Of a stretch of 64,000 nucleotides of DNA, positions 52,901 through 64,000 are shown in pieces. The position numbers and the translations under genes were made by a program. Origin of the DNA: Holacanthus passer (Eukaryota > Chordata > Actinopteri > Pomacanthidae); the NCBI GenBank assembly GCA_025331565.1, contig JAFREQ010000025.1, forward strand, positions 992,001-1,056,000, in the 5' to 3' direction. The stretch's first letter is position 1; each line of letters starts with the position of its first letter. The notes beneath the pieces are model-generated. The model was not told where the DNA came from. It worked only from the letters and a program-made list of their open reading frames with translations, and made no database searches.

Positions 52901-54729
52901 ATAATGCCTCTACATTTGACATAAATAAACTACAATTGTGCTGATTTTTGAGTTTGGCTCAGACAACTCTGCCTCCCAGAGCAACATTTAAATCACACTA
53001 GACTCACATCGGCCATATATTCAGCTCTGATGAAGCCAGGAGAATCACATGCTCTGCTTTCTGTCAACAAAAGACATCATGTCGCGCTCGCCTTGTCTGT
53101 GGTGCGTTCACTGCCAGACAGAAGACCATTTCGGCGCCCTCTGGTCATACGAGGGAATTCCCTAGAAGTTCTCCAATCAGTATCTTGTTAGGCTGTGGCA
53201 CTCAGCCTGATGTGGCAGCTCCATTAACCAGTAGAGTAAGTTTGCTGACAGGCGGCGTGGACTGCAGCTCCCAGGGGCACGAGGGGGGGTGTGGCGTTGG
53301 AGTACGGGGGGGTGCACCCATGATGTAAGCTGGATCTACCCCTTTGCTCCTGAGCCAGCAACTGTCATATGGCACTGATAAAGCCTCCATGCCCTGCCAG
53401 TCTTGAAGGGCATCCTTTGGGACCTGTTGTGTCCTGCTGGGATCTGGGGTGGCTCCCCTGCAATCTAAAATTAATCCCTAAGCATCTACTGTAAGCATTC
53501 TTATGTTTGTTGTTAAAGCTCGATATACAGTAAAGAGGTTTCAGTACTAATATGCAACAGTGTTCTGAAGGGAAAATTATTTGTTTAGTTAATCTTCAAG
53601 TCTTCATGTGTTGCTCAGCTGCTGTATAGCTTCGCCCCTATTGGCCAAGGTCTCCACTGATTATTTCTGCTCTACAGAAAGTCGGGCTAAGGACCCAGTG
53701 GCAGCAGCACCAATCTGCACCTCATTACTTCCCCAAAAGGCCTGAGCTTAGTGCAGGGTAATAGACAGAGGCCCAGCCGCCCTCATTTGTCATGGGCTCC
53801 TGGGTTTGATGCAAAGCCCCCCTTGAGCACTTGTTGCTGAGCTCTAATCCTGCAGTAGACACCAGCCACGCTTCTCTGCTTAGCCATCCCCACTCTCCAC
53901 CGTCATGGCTCATGATTTCACTTTCATTTGATGTTTTAATGAAATCCCTGAGACTCAGTTGAATGGCAGGCCCATTGTTGGCAAATTATTCTATCAAATG
54001 CAAGTGGAAGAGAAACGTGACTGGAGTTATTTGTCTAGTAAATATGGGCCACTGAGGGTTTACGGTGTTTTTCAGCGTGTGGATCCACAATGGAGGATGA
54101 GTTAAATGATGCAGGTTGACTCACAGGGAAAACGCATGTAGACAAAATGGCACAGAGAAGGCTGTTTTCGTGGTCTTCATAGCCACCTGCATTATCAATT
54201 TATGCATTTTCTGAATCATACGACAGCTATAACAAAACTTAATTGTGAAGTTGGGTGAAATGTACTTAATGCTAGTAGATAGTGCACAGAGCAGACATTT
54301 ATACAATAGGTGGCATTTATTCATGTGCAGACCAGTAATATTACCTAGTAGCACCCTTTGTTGTGCCTTATTGCAAATAAGTGCTATGGGGCAGCGCCCG
54401 AAAGGCTGGGGAACGGTCCTTGATGAAAAGGCCTGAGTATCATTAGCTGAAGTTGCTGTGTGTGCCGGTTGAAAGCCTCTCTAAAATGTAAATCAAACTA
54501 ATGCTCAAACACGTCCTGTCCTTTCTCCGCAGTAATGTTATTCCTTCCTCGCCGATGCTGTCGAGGGAATATGGTGTTGTTCTGCTGTTTGCTACCGGGC
54601 TCTCCGCTGATTTCTAACTTTGCTCCGCGGTGGCGATCCTTCCTCTCGCCTGACAGGACCCAGGGATCACTGTGTCTGCATGACTGCAGGCCATCTCTCC
54701 GGCAGCCCGCTCGTATACGCCGCCCCACA

Positions 54730-54840
54730 AGCGATTAGCCAAACTTATTGACTGCAGTAGCACGCTTTGGAGCAATTAGGCGCTTCATTATGCAAATAAA
54801 GTGCACTAATTGCCTCACGTTTGCTAATTGATTATAAGAT
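54730..54840. promoter_or_regulatory. candidate conserved enhancer: homeodomain and octamer cluster
   Basis: Within 110 bases there are CGATTAG (54732), CAATTAG (54773), ATGCAAAT (54790-54797, a perfect POU octamer), CTAATTG (54806-54812) and CTAATTGATTAT (54824-54835). The block has no repeat character and is bracketed by ordinary intron sequence. Such density of TAAT and octamer cores is typical of vertebrate developmental conserved elements. Function is inference. Confidence 0.4.
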
Positions 54841-56735
54841 ACGGTATATGGTCGACATTAGGTTTGACTCCTTCAAAAAGATTTGGCCTTCAACAGTTTA
54901 AGCCGTGCACTTTGTGAATAAATTAATGATGGCAAATAACACAGCGCGCCATTTACCCAGTGTGTCACCGTGCACTCGCTTCTGCAAATTTGAGGCACAA
55001 TAGAAAAGTCGGAGGAGAAAGAGATCTCTAATTAAAATGAATCTGTGACAGTCAGAAACACTAACAGTTACAAACGGCAATCTGATGGTAGTCAACAGGG
55101 GATTCTCCATTAATTGGCAAAATGAGGCTCATCAATCACGCAGAGGGGGAATGCTGCACAGACAGTATCCTGTCAGAGTCACCCACTGTGGGGGGAGCAG
55201 CATGACGTGTGTCTCAGGGACAGAGTCATGTAGAGAAGGAACGGTCTCTCTCTATCTCTCTCTCGCTCTCTCGCTCTCTCCCCCGACTCTGTTTCTCACC
55301 ACATGTGGCTCTCAGTAGACATCTCTCCAACTCATTCTGACAGGCTTTGTTTTTCCTTGTCGCATTTCAAATGGGGATTGGCTGGCATTCTCTGCCAGTC
55401 AAGGCCGAGACAGAATTGTCAAAACACACTGTTGAATTTCAGCTTTTAGAGGATATTCTTTGCTGATGACATGTGCTGAGAGGCTTGCAACTCCATACTC
55501 CCACTCTTCATTCAAGCACTCACAAAAATACTGGTACTGCTGATCTTCTATTCAGGAGACCTTGATAATTTTATTGGATTCAAAATAACTTTTTTTTTTT
55601 TCCTTCCCAATACTGACAACCATCTCTGAAGTCTTAATTGGCAGGAATGTTTGACTATTTCTCCGTGTTATGAAACAGTCAAAAATTGCCATGATATTGG
55701 AGCATGTATGAACTTAGTATGAACCTAACCAGGAAGTTAATATCCTTGTTTTTCATGGTGAGTGATGTGCTCCGGTAATGGAGCGAGCCAAACAAATGCA
55801 CACATAACACACCACCTCTGTCCACAGGTCGATAAATATACCCAGGCAATAATTGATTGTTTTGTCAATTGGACCAATCAATGAGCTGCTCATAGCCTCA
55901 GTGTAACTCACCAGGTCTTGGGCAATTACAGGCAAAGCAAGACCTGAAATAGGTATTGGTCTATATTGTTTCTCTGCTACATCTGTGCATCTCATTTGTT
56001 GCTTCATGTATCTATATATGGTGCAGAGTACACAGTTGACTTGGCACAGAAACTATAATGTTACCTGATATGTGCACATGCGTTGTGTTTGCTATGCGTT
56101 GATCATTACCTCTTTCCCGTGCATCAAACCAGTCATGTCACGACAAATAGGTTATTTACAACTGCCTTTATAGCTGTCACCAGAAGGGCTAATGTTGGCT
56201 ACTGTGAGTCAAAACAACACTTGTGTATGTGTTTTATTGCCAATTAACCCCCAATTAGCAGCGTGGATAGATAGGGTGACCTCCACAAGTGCTCATGGTT
56301 GTGTTGACTTCTCCATGAACGTGATTACATGAGATGAGCCTCTGGCTGGTGCATGACACTGACAGACAGAGAGGCATTTAACACGTTGCTGTTAGCTGCA
56401 ATTGTAGCGACGTGAAAATAAAAATGGATTAGAGACCCAACTGTTTCTAATACATTTTTTTTTCTGCCTCTCTTTTCTTCACTGTCTCTCTCACACATAC
56501 ACATACAGACTGTATATTGCCAGTGGGTCTAAGCCCTGTCATTTAACAGCAGCAGGGATGTGTGAGACACATCAGCACCTGAACCCAGCAGCTGACCTTG
56601 AATTGACTTTCTGTGATGAAGACTTAAGGTTGATCCCTGGGCTTTTTTGCCTTGATGCCTTGCAGCTTTCCATCCTAACTTAAGAACATGGATAGGAACC
56701 ATGGAGACCATATATGATATAATAATAAAAAATAA

Positions 56736-56800
56736 TAAAGTTTATTTGTATAGCACAAATAATGACATTCACCAGGTGCTTCACATAAAAAAATATATAA
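56736..56800 (+). repeat. dispersed repeat fragment (TTTATTTGTATAGCAC type)
   Basis: AAAGTTTATTTGTATAGCAC followed by AGGTGCTTCACATAAAA is a string I recognise from many teleost intergenic and intronic repeats. The class is uncertain. Confidence 0.45.
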
Positions 56801-57182
56801 AAGACAGAATAAACAGAAAAATGGGGATACGTGCCATAATTAATGTAAAGTAAGATATTTGATAATAACAATGAAAATGAGATAAAAATACATGGGATGC
56901 GTAAAATCAAATAAAATTCTTATACTTTAAATTAATATTTTAAAAGAAGCGATCGTCTCTTTCTCTGTTGCTCTCCTTTCTTTGCTTGTATTTTTCGGTG
57001 CCATGACTTTCAAGGCCTCAGGTGGTGAGAACATACAGTATATTTTTGAACTCCCCACAAGTTTTTGCATGTTCTCTTGCACTTACAAAATTCCTTCATA
57101 ATAAGTATATAAATACATAAGTGGTATTTTAACTTTTTGTCCAGAGTCTGACTGCAGTACTCTTATAAATCCAAATGCCTTT

Positions 57183-57217
57183 TATGCTTTCATACTGGCT
57201 GTCTGTATGAAAGCATA
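57183..57217. repeat. perfect 13-bp inverted repeat with 9-base loop, within a 75-bp degenerate tandem
   Basis: TATGCTTTCATAC at 57183-57195 is exactly complementary to 57205-57217, loop TGGCTGTCT. The loop and right arm recur 75 bases downstream in degraded form (TGGCTGTCTTGTCAAAAGCATAATT from 57271, shortened here in description), so the hairpin sits in one unit of an old tandem duplication. Confidence 0.85.
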
Positions 57218-57840
57218 TATTTTGAAAAACAGAAATTTCTCTTTCAAAAATATTGACTCCCTTCTCACTTTGGCTGTCTTGTCAAAAGCATAATTCTCTC
57301 TTTCTGTAAATTAAAGTGCACTTTTCAGTACTTCTTTGCACCGGTGTGCATTGACTGGGTATAACTAGCATTTTGAAGTAGAGCACACTGGAAAATTCAT
57401 GCTTAAAGTCCACTAGTTATAAAGTTTAAAAAATATATTGGTTATAATTGTAATATATTAGTATCATTCAATACATAACATACAGCACAAAAACCCCACA
57501 CATAGAAATACTTGAAGGTCATGGCAACTTCATTTCATTCTGTAATTTGGTGCAGGCAGAGTCAGACTCCATTTATTTGCTGCACAGACAATGTTAGGTG
57601 ACTTCCAGTTTGGGCATATGTGAGGCTTGGAAGGGCAGGTTGATTGATCGGTACAAAAGATCCACAATACCATAAGATAAGTAATAAAGCAGTAGAGAAG
57701 TCAACTACACCTCTCATGAAGTGTTCTGATAGGAAACATCCAGCCACTGTTGTTATTATTCTGTTTTACAGGAAGTGCCGCCAACACTGTGCTGAAAGTA
57801 ATGATTGTGCTTTACAGAGACCTGATGATACATTTTAAAT

Positions 57841-57980
57841 CAGTTCACTTTCAGTTTAAATCAATTCAATATTTGATGACTTCAGCAGCTGTGGTATAGT
57901 GTTTTGTTCCCAAGAGCAACAGGGAAACTTGTTTTTACTGCACATATGACGATAAAAGCTTTGACTTTGACTTGACTTGA
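57841..57980 (+). repeat. LINE-like 3' tail with GACTT units
   Basis: It ends in GCACATATGACGATAAAAGC followed by TTTGACTTTGACTTGACTTG. Many teleost non-LTR elements end with a sequence of the form GCACATGACAATAAA plus a short tandem such as (TTGACT)n. No reverse transcriptase sequence is present, so this is at most a truncated 3' end. Confidence 0.55.
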
Positions 57981-59484
57981 GGATATAATCTGAATAAGCT
58001 ACAGCTCTGATTTACACCTCTGGCTGCAATCTTCTCCATGGCAACAGCCACTGAGGCTGATGGGTACTATAGCATTTAGAGCCAGCTCACCAAACTGATG
58101 GGGAAAAAACCCTGACTTCTCAGAAACAGTTTGAGTATGTGTGACAGATAACACAAACCTATAGCATTGTTGAGGAGACTCTGTGTGGAGAAGCATTGAG
58201 GTTTTTGTGTAAAGAGATCTTTGAAATGCTAATTTACAGTGGGTGAAAAATGCTTTTGGAACCAGCGGCTCCTCCCACTTCACAACTCCTACATGATAAT
58301 GAGATTGTTTGTCAGAATATGTTTTTTTTTTTTTTTTCTATTTTTGTGATTTAAAACACATGCACACCTCCTTCCTCGCAAGCTCACAGTGCAGAGATGC
58401 TTTAACACTCGAACAATTGTGCCAACTGTAATGCAGATTCAAGCAACCAACCAACCGTGTCCTGCTGTTACAAGTCACAGAGCTGGCGCAGGTGTGAAAA
58501 CACACATCCAGAAGTGTAGGTAGGAACAGGCGTTGACTGGAGGGACACATGGGTTTGGTGCTGCCACAGCTCAGTGGTGACGAGGTGTTGTTGCACAGCA
58601 ACACTGTATGGTTGCCATCATCAAAACACCAAGCTATTGCAGATGTGCGTGCAGATCTCTGGCTCAGAGGAGCAGATCACTGCGGCTGATAACGACATTG
58701 ATTCTCGAGGTGATGTAGCACAATAAAGAATAACTTGAGCAATTTGAAGGGCTGGCTGCAGTTTTCATGTGCTCTGTGGGCTGCATGTGCTCTCGAGGCA
58801 TGTTTGTGATGGATAGCACAGCAGGGGTTATGATGCCTCGGGCTTGTTTGATCCACTGGTCATATTCTTAAACCTCCATGAGCAAGGTCATGCTGCTCCA
58901 TCTGAAATATAATTCTATTTGCATGTGCTCCATTGCCCTACTCCTACAGTTGTATGTACAAATCAGATTTTTAAACGACTGGTCAAAATGAAATTTCCAG
59001 CGTGGTCTAACTGTTTTTACACTGTGGATCCCTTTGATGCCAACAGTGACAATTTTAAAAGTGTGAGTGTGTAGATATTTTTTTTCCTGGACCGTGTGGC
59101 TCACAGCTTTTATTCATTTGCAAACGGAGACAGACTTGGAGACGACTAATTGAATCAGTAAAAGTAACCCTGCATTCAAGACAGTAGCAACCGTGTTTTG
59201 CTCTTATTGCCAACTATAGATTTTCATTTTTCAAAGAATGGTCATTGATGTACGTATTCAGGAAGACAGAGTTCTACAATGTCGCTTTAAAGCTGCGTCT
59301 CGTCATTGATCCATAATCACGATGCCGCTGTACACTTGAAAAAAGCCTGTAATCACCCACTTGAACCTTTGAACTATATGATCAACCCTCACCTTCACTC
59401 TGGAGCCTCTGGTGTTATTATGTTTTTTTCTTTCTTTCTTTCCAGCCTGCACAAAAACTGCATACTTCAGTCTCAGTGCTTTCA

Positions 59485-59785
59485 TTGTAGCTGCAACCAG
59501 TTGTCGATCAAAAGAAAAGTAATCACCAACTATTTCGATAATCGATTGTTTCGGTCATAAATGTTTGTTGGTTCCGGCTTCTTAAACGTAATGATTTGCT
59601 GCTTTTCTTTGACTCTTATGATAGTAAACGAAAGGTTGGTTGACAAAAGAAGCAACTTGAAGACATCATTTTGGGCTCTTAGAAATTGTGATGAGCATTT
59701 CTCACATGCTTTGTGACATTTTATAGACTAAACGATTAATCAATTAAACATAAAAAATAATCCAAAAATCCAAAGATTAATCCAA
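59485..59785 (+). mobile_element. hAT-like MITE, degraded teleost repeat with CGATTAATCGATT-type motifs
   Basis: It begins TTGTAGCTGCAACCAGTTGT, continues with CAACTATTTCGATAATCGATTGTTTCGGTC, and ends with TTTTATAGACTAAACGATTAATCAATTAAAC and nearby AT-rich sequence (quoted in parts). I recognise this as a very common fish repeat whose ends carry GCTGCAACTAACGATTA-type sequence. It is short and carries no transposase. Confidence 0.65.
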
Positions 59786-61324
59786 AATGAAAATACTAAT
59801 TTTCGCCTATTTCATTGCCATGTTTTAGCCCTTGAATCTTCATTCAAAATACCTACTAATATTTTATTCCTCCGTTGCTTGGATGAGTGTAAAACAGTGC
59901 AGTTCAGTTTAATGTTAAATAATGAATAATTGAGTGTGTGTGGGAACAGACACCTGTTACTCGGCCTCCTGTGGCAAACTCTCATACCAAAACCTGGACA
60001 GCTGAGCAGCATCCAGCTCAGAAGGATCTTACAGTTTTATGTCCAAGAATAATAATGGACTCGAATAGAATAGTACTATCATTTCTTTTTTGTGCATGCC
60101 ACAGAGACAAGAGAGGATTATTAAAGAAAATAATAATTAGAATTATAAGTCTAATATTAGCATTGACACAGCTGGGATGGCCATGGTTACAAATGATGCT
60201 TCCTTGCTTTGGAACATTAAGGTCAAGCCCAGTTTGAGCCTCCCAGCAATATTAACATCATTAATATTAATTACAGGACTGATTGTTGCTTTTTGTAACC
60301 TGGCAGTTGTTTTAAAGTACAAAATGTTACACCCTCCATATTCAGGGTTATTTGCTTTATTTACGAATACATTATTGTTTAAGCTTTGACGTGAGGGAAG
60401 GAGTCTTGCTTTGTTACTTGAGCTTAAAGTGGAAAAACGCACATTTACATCCAGCCTTTTCAGGATGTTGCTCTGTAAATGTAAGATTATGCTGTTGTTT
60501 TAATATAAACGTATTAAAAAATATTTAGGGCATCGTAAACATGATGGTTTGAATACTATAAAATGCTTCTTCGATGATTCAAAGTCAAACTGCAGATCTT
60601 GCAATCAGTCGCTGAACTGGTTGACTTTACACTTTGCAGGTGCATATGTATATTATTATTATATGTTATGTAATAATTTAAATATTAGCCGGGAAAGACA
60701 GTTAAGCAGTGGAGTTTGCACTATCAGAAAGTGACAGTGTGTTTGTGTGTGTCTCTGTGAGGGGGGTTGTTTTTGGGGAGTGTAGGAATGTGTATACATG
60801 AGATAGCTGCGAGGCAGTGCAGAATGATAGCCGTGAATGAGGCATTTTCCATTGAAGTGATTAAAATGATTGAGGACAGTGGCGAACTCATTCATCTCTG
60901 AGCAAGGTGATGAGGGACATTCTGCATGTGCGAGCGTCGGAGAGAAGAGTGCCTCGGTGCTTTCACGTAGTATGTGTGAGAGCGTGTGTGTGTGTGTGTG
61001 TGTGTTTTTATGTGTCACAGATGTAGAACAAGTTGTGAAATGGGACTGGCGTGGAGGCGGCCAGAGAGATGCGGAGCGATGCCCACAGGAGGGCCACGTC
61101 TTTTCACTGCACATCTGAACAGACAGCCAAATATTTATCATCACCTCGACGCAGCCTACATCCTACATTTTAATTTGACCTTCATCAAAACAGAGTAAAA
61201 AAAAAAAAAACTCCTCATTGCCAACTTCAGTGCCTGATGTGTTTTTGTGTCGGTTTATTCTAAAATGGCCACACAGAAAACAGAGGTAACAGTAGGCGAG
61301 CTTGAGTTCCTTGAGGTTTCAGTA

Positions 61325-61400
61325 GATGTGATTAAGCTGGACGTTAATCAGTTTGTCTCCTCTGTTCAGCAGATTCTCTTTAATTACCTCAGTGAGGGGA
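61325..61400. promoter_or_regulatory. opposed homeodomain sites, candidate regulatory element
   Basis: TGATTAA at 61329-61335 and its exact inverse TTAATCA at 61344-61350, eight bases apart, followed by TTTAATTACC at 61379-61388. The overlapping 72-codon frame 61247-61465 looks fairly protein-like but has no splice context and ends in a T run; I do not call it a gene. Confidence 0.25.
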
Positions 61401-61693
61401 GAGAGTGGGTGGTGCAGGTTGTCTTGCATGTCTGCCATGTGTTTTTTTTTTTTTTCATTCAGTAGGTGATGGGTAGTAAGTGCAGTAGTTGATACTATTA
61501 ACATTTCTGTTCTATCTCTACTTGACACAAAGGTTAAACCACACCCTGCACTTCAAATGTAAGTAGAGCTCGCCTCAGTGGCCTTGTTGGCTACACATAA
61601 CCGCTCTCAAGCGCATTAAGTGTACGTCTAAACCCACTTTGCATTGGCAGTCTTGTGAAAGTGTTGATTTGAGGTCTATGGGTTCATGTTTCC

Positions 61694-61697
<4 letters not shown>

Positions 61698-61734
<37 letters not shown>
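61698..61734 (+). repeat. (CT)18 microsatellite
   Basis: An uninterrupted CT tract of about 37 bases, giving a pyrimidine-only strand that could bind PTB in the diaph2 pre-mRNA. Confidence 0.95.
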
Positions 61735-61737
<3 letters not shown>

Positions 61738-62213
61738 CCTGCTTCTCCCATCAACCGCTCTAATCTCCCGAATGCCATCCACACTCACCGTTCATCCCCT
61801 GCCTTCAGGATTGGTTTCACACAGTGATCCCCTCACTGACCAGACAGACGACTCAACAATTAACCTCCGAGGCTGACCTGAAATATCTCAAACCTTCTCC
61901 CTTCAGCATCCTTATTGGCCTCTAATAGATTTCTAACAGGTAGAAAAAAAGTGGATTGAATTTCACCCGTCCAACCCTTAGGCTCCATGCAGGAATACTG
62001 TCCAGTTTGTTGTCCTCCCCCCCCTCCTCTCCTAGCTAAATATCACAGTCGTGACTGCGGTGAAGGATCTTGTCTGAGCTGAATGTGTAATGATAGGGCC
62101 GGGCTGGCGATACATAGTGCCAACGTGTTAATAATGGCATTAGACTTTGTGGTATTCCTCGCAGAATTATTCTACCGCTTGCGTCTCCATTTCCATCCTG
62201 TCAAAGCCCCCCA

Positions 62214-62240
62214 TTTTGGTTATTGTGCTAATAACCAAAA
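62214..62240. repeat. perfect 11-bp inverted repeat with 5-base loop
   Basis: TTTTGGTTATT at 62214-62224 is exactly complementary to 62230-62240, loop GTGCT. It lies in a non-repetitive block (about 62060-62330) with several TAAT cores. It resembles a wide-spaced palindrome of GGTTATT half-sites rather than a hairpin of a transposon. Confidence 0.85.
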
Positions 62241-64000
62241 AGCACTCTGCTGGAGCCAGTTTGTCTGCAACTGTATTCCCCATGAAGAAGATTAGTCCCT
62301 GTGTTATTTAGTGTCACTTTAGCCATTATTGCAGGATTTACAACTGATGCTACCTTCCTGGTTATCATCCCACACAGGGCTATGGATATGTCCCACTGTG
62401 CCGTGGACACAAGTTGGCAATCCACTCATTCACATCTTTCCGCTCTTTTCACTGAACCCGAGTGGCGCCCTATGCGATCTTTCAGTACACCACTTTGCAC
62501 GCTGAACAATGTTTTTTTTTTTCATTGTTGCGTTACATCTTGAAAATGAATCTACCTGCTGTCAGGCGTGTGTACATGTGCTTTGCTTAATTGTGTGTGC
62601 ATGTGTGTGGTCATTGTGTTGGTAGTTGAAGGGAGAGCATGTGCAGATCAGATGTAACCAGTAAGGTAATGATTCATAAGACAGCCAGTAGGATTTATCC
62701 ACTAATAGATCTCCTGGGAGATAACCTAATCCCCCAACAATATCTCCTTATCATATTACAAGTGAACTATGTACAGAATGGGCTTCTCTATCCACAAATG
62801 AATACTAAGCCCTATACTTACCTTTAAGCTTATTAGATTTGATCTGAAACAGAGCAGTATCAAGTATTCTCCCCAATGCAAGGCTGATCAGAGATAATAA
62901 TCCTATCTGAGATTAGTTTTAATTTCACAGTCTAACGATTGCCATGACTTTATATGAAATAATGTATATTCCCCCCCCCAAAACTGCAGCATTTAAAAAC
63001 ATTCATTAAGTAAGTCAAATTGAGTTCATTACAATCTTGGATTCAGTACTGTAGGACAGTAAATACGCTATGTAATCTGTTCATTGAGTAGCTTTTGTCA
63101 TCCACAGAGATCACAAAAGGCAGCTTGTCAGTGGCAAATGAAAGTTAGACTTCTTTTCAAGGTGCGGATTGGAGATTAGTAGTAATGCTCATCTCTATCT
63201 TCCTGTCCGCTTTCACAGAGATGATACGATTTGCAAAAGATGAGACCCCTGCTTTTCTTCCTCTCTCTCACGTCCTCTCCCTCGCTCATCTGTTATTTCC
63301 TTGTCCTAGCTCTCTCATATTACCCATCTCCTTTCTTCTCTTTATCCCTTTCTCTCAGATTGACTAAGCTTGAAAGTGGGTTGCTAACTCTTTTCAGGAT
63401 TCCAAGAGGAAGGGATTGTGGGAGTGAGTAGAGCCCCAAATGGCTTTGTGTTGCCACACAGACTCTCGGGGAGGCCACTAGATTTTTTTTGGAGTACTTC
63501 ATTTTTACTCCACGTGTGTGAGAGCTTCTTCATGTCAAGTCTTAGTGATTAGCTGAGATACTTGTTGACAGTAATGGGCAAAAAGTAATTCATTCCTAAA
63601 ATAAAAGCTGCAGAAGGATTACATATGATCTTACTGTCTACAACACTTACATATAGCCTAAAAAGTACAATATAAACAACATATGATCCTTACATCACAA
63701 TCATGTAATGCATTTTACAGCCTCTCGACAAACAGTTATTAAATCTGAAAGCTCCATCTAAAGGTTTCTCACTCTCCTGTATGATATTTATTATGGCTGT
63801 AATTCCTTTTGTTCTCTTGATGCAGCTGCCGCCTCATCCAAACACCGCTTTCTCTAATTGGGCCCGTGTAGAGGGAGGGACCGAACCTTCCTTCGCTGTT
63901 CCGCGCTCATCTGGAGTTTATTTATTTAGGCCTGGGCGTGTTGCTCGACAGTTACCCACATGTTCACAGATCACGGTCGGAGACATCACGGTCAATTAGG

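Larger units (their letters stand above)
46448..64000 (+). other. diaph2: diaph2 intron, 5' part (minor-class), at least 17.5 kb
   Basis: Starts at the AT-AC donor; no downstream formin exon (family SF-TKTAREQYEKL, then GEYF) was seen before base 64000. The first 66 bases read through in frame as a 22-residue hydrophobic stretch followed by TAG at 46514-46516. Contents: a GC-rich stretch at 47360-47630, a GT tract at 48659-48676, a CT/CA compound repeat at 49899-49957, a CA tract at 51614-51640, a CT-rich tract at 55246-55280, dispersed repeats at 48860-49440, 56736-56800, 57841-57980 and 59485-59785, hairpins at 57183-57217 and 62214-62240, and homeodomain-type clusters at 54730-54840 and 61325-61400. 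No other gene seen. Confidence 0.8.

Noticed and set aside
60659..61144. 161-codon minus-strand open frame, the longest in the window
   Set aside because: It runs through the GT tract (reads as alternating H-T) and has no recognisable domain or conserved-looking segment.
46448..64000. Next diaph2 exon within the window
   Set aside because: I looked for coding of the KTAREQYEKL, GEYF and EEFF-DLNNFR segments on the plus strand and found none; the exon is presumably beyond the window, though a very short exon could be missed by eye.

Overview
The window is vertebrate nuclear DNA, almost certainly from a ray-finned (teleost) fish. It is AT-rich and intron-dominated, with long CA/GT and CT microsatellites, mononucleotide runs and several interspersed repeats that I recognise as typical of teleosts. 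There is no operon, no prokaryotic gene and no complete gene.

The only protein-coding gene I can support is an internal piece of a diaphanous-related formin, best matched to diaph2, on the + strand. Four consecutive FH2-domain exons were placed by hand: 1864-1965, 4576-4815, 12313-12442 and 46323-46447. Their splice phases (0, 0, 0, then 1, then 0) join into one uninterrupted reading frame of 199 codons. They cover the FH2 segment from the NLIKNLPEQ helix, through the GNYMN signature and the LRDTKS segment, to the DKFVEKM motif. Earlier exons (GTPase-binding region, DID, FH1, start of FH2) lie before base 1. The rest of FH2 and the DAD lie beyond base 64000.

Layout: 1-1863 is the end of an upstream intron; 1966-4575 intron (2.6 kb); 4816-12312 intron (7.5 kb); 12443-46322 intron (33.9 kb); 46448-64000 start of another intron (at least 17.5 kb). 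The introns hold microsatellites, a Tc1-like transposase remnant (20240-20440), a likely hAT-type non-autonomous element (21248-22221), two opposed copies of one repeat (13949-14136 and 23480-23691), a second two-copy family (9876-10080 and 32351-32660), a SINE-like block (33430-33740), other dispersed teleost repeats (36174-36420, 59485-59785, 56736-56800, 57841-57980), and several AT-rich homeodomain/POU-motif clusters that may be conserved enhancers.

The most interesting point is the last exon/intron boundary. The sequence at 46448 is ATATCCTTTTT, a full match to the AT-AC class U12-type (minor spliceosome) 5' splice site. It falls exactly where the family's reading frame (KFVEKM-S) requires a boundary. 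If that intron is retained, the frame continues for 22 strongly hydrophobic residues and then stops, giving a hypothetical formin fragment with a membrane-anchor-like tail. A second cluster of interest is around the first exon: a long UG tract ends 15 nt before its acceptor and a CA tract lies 170 nt after its donor, so the 102-nt exon is bracketed by complementary RNA repeats.
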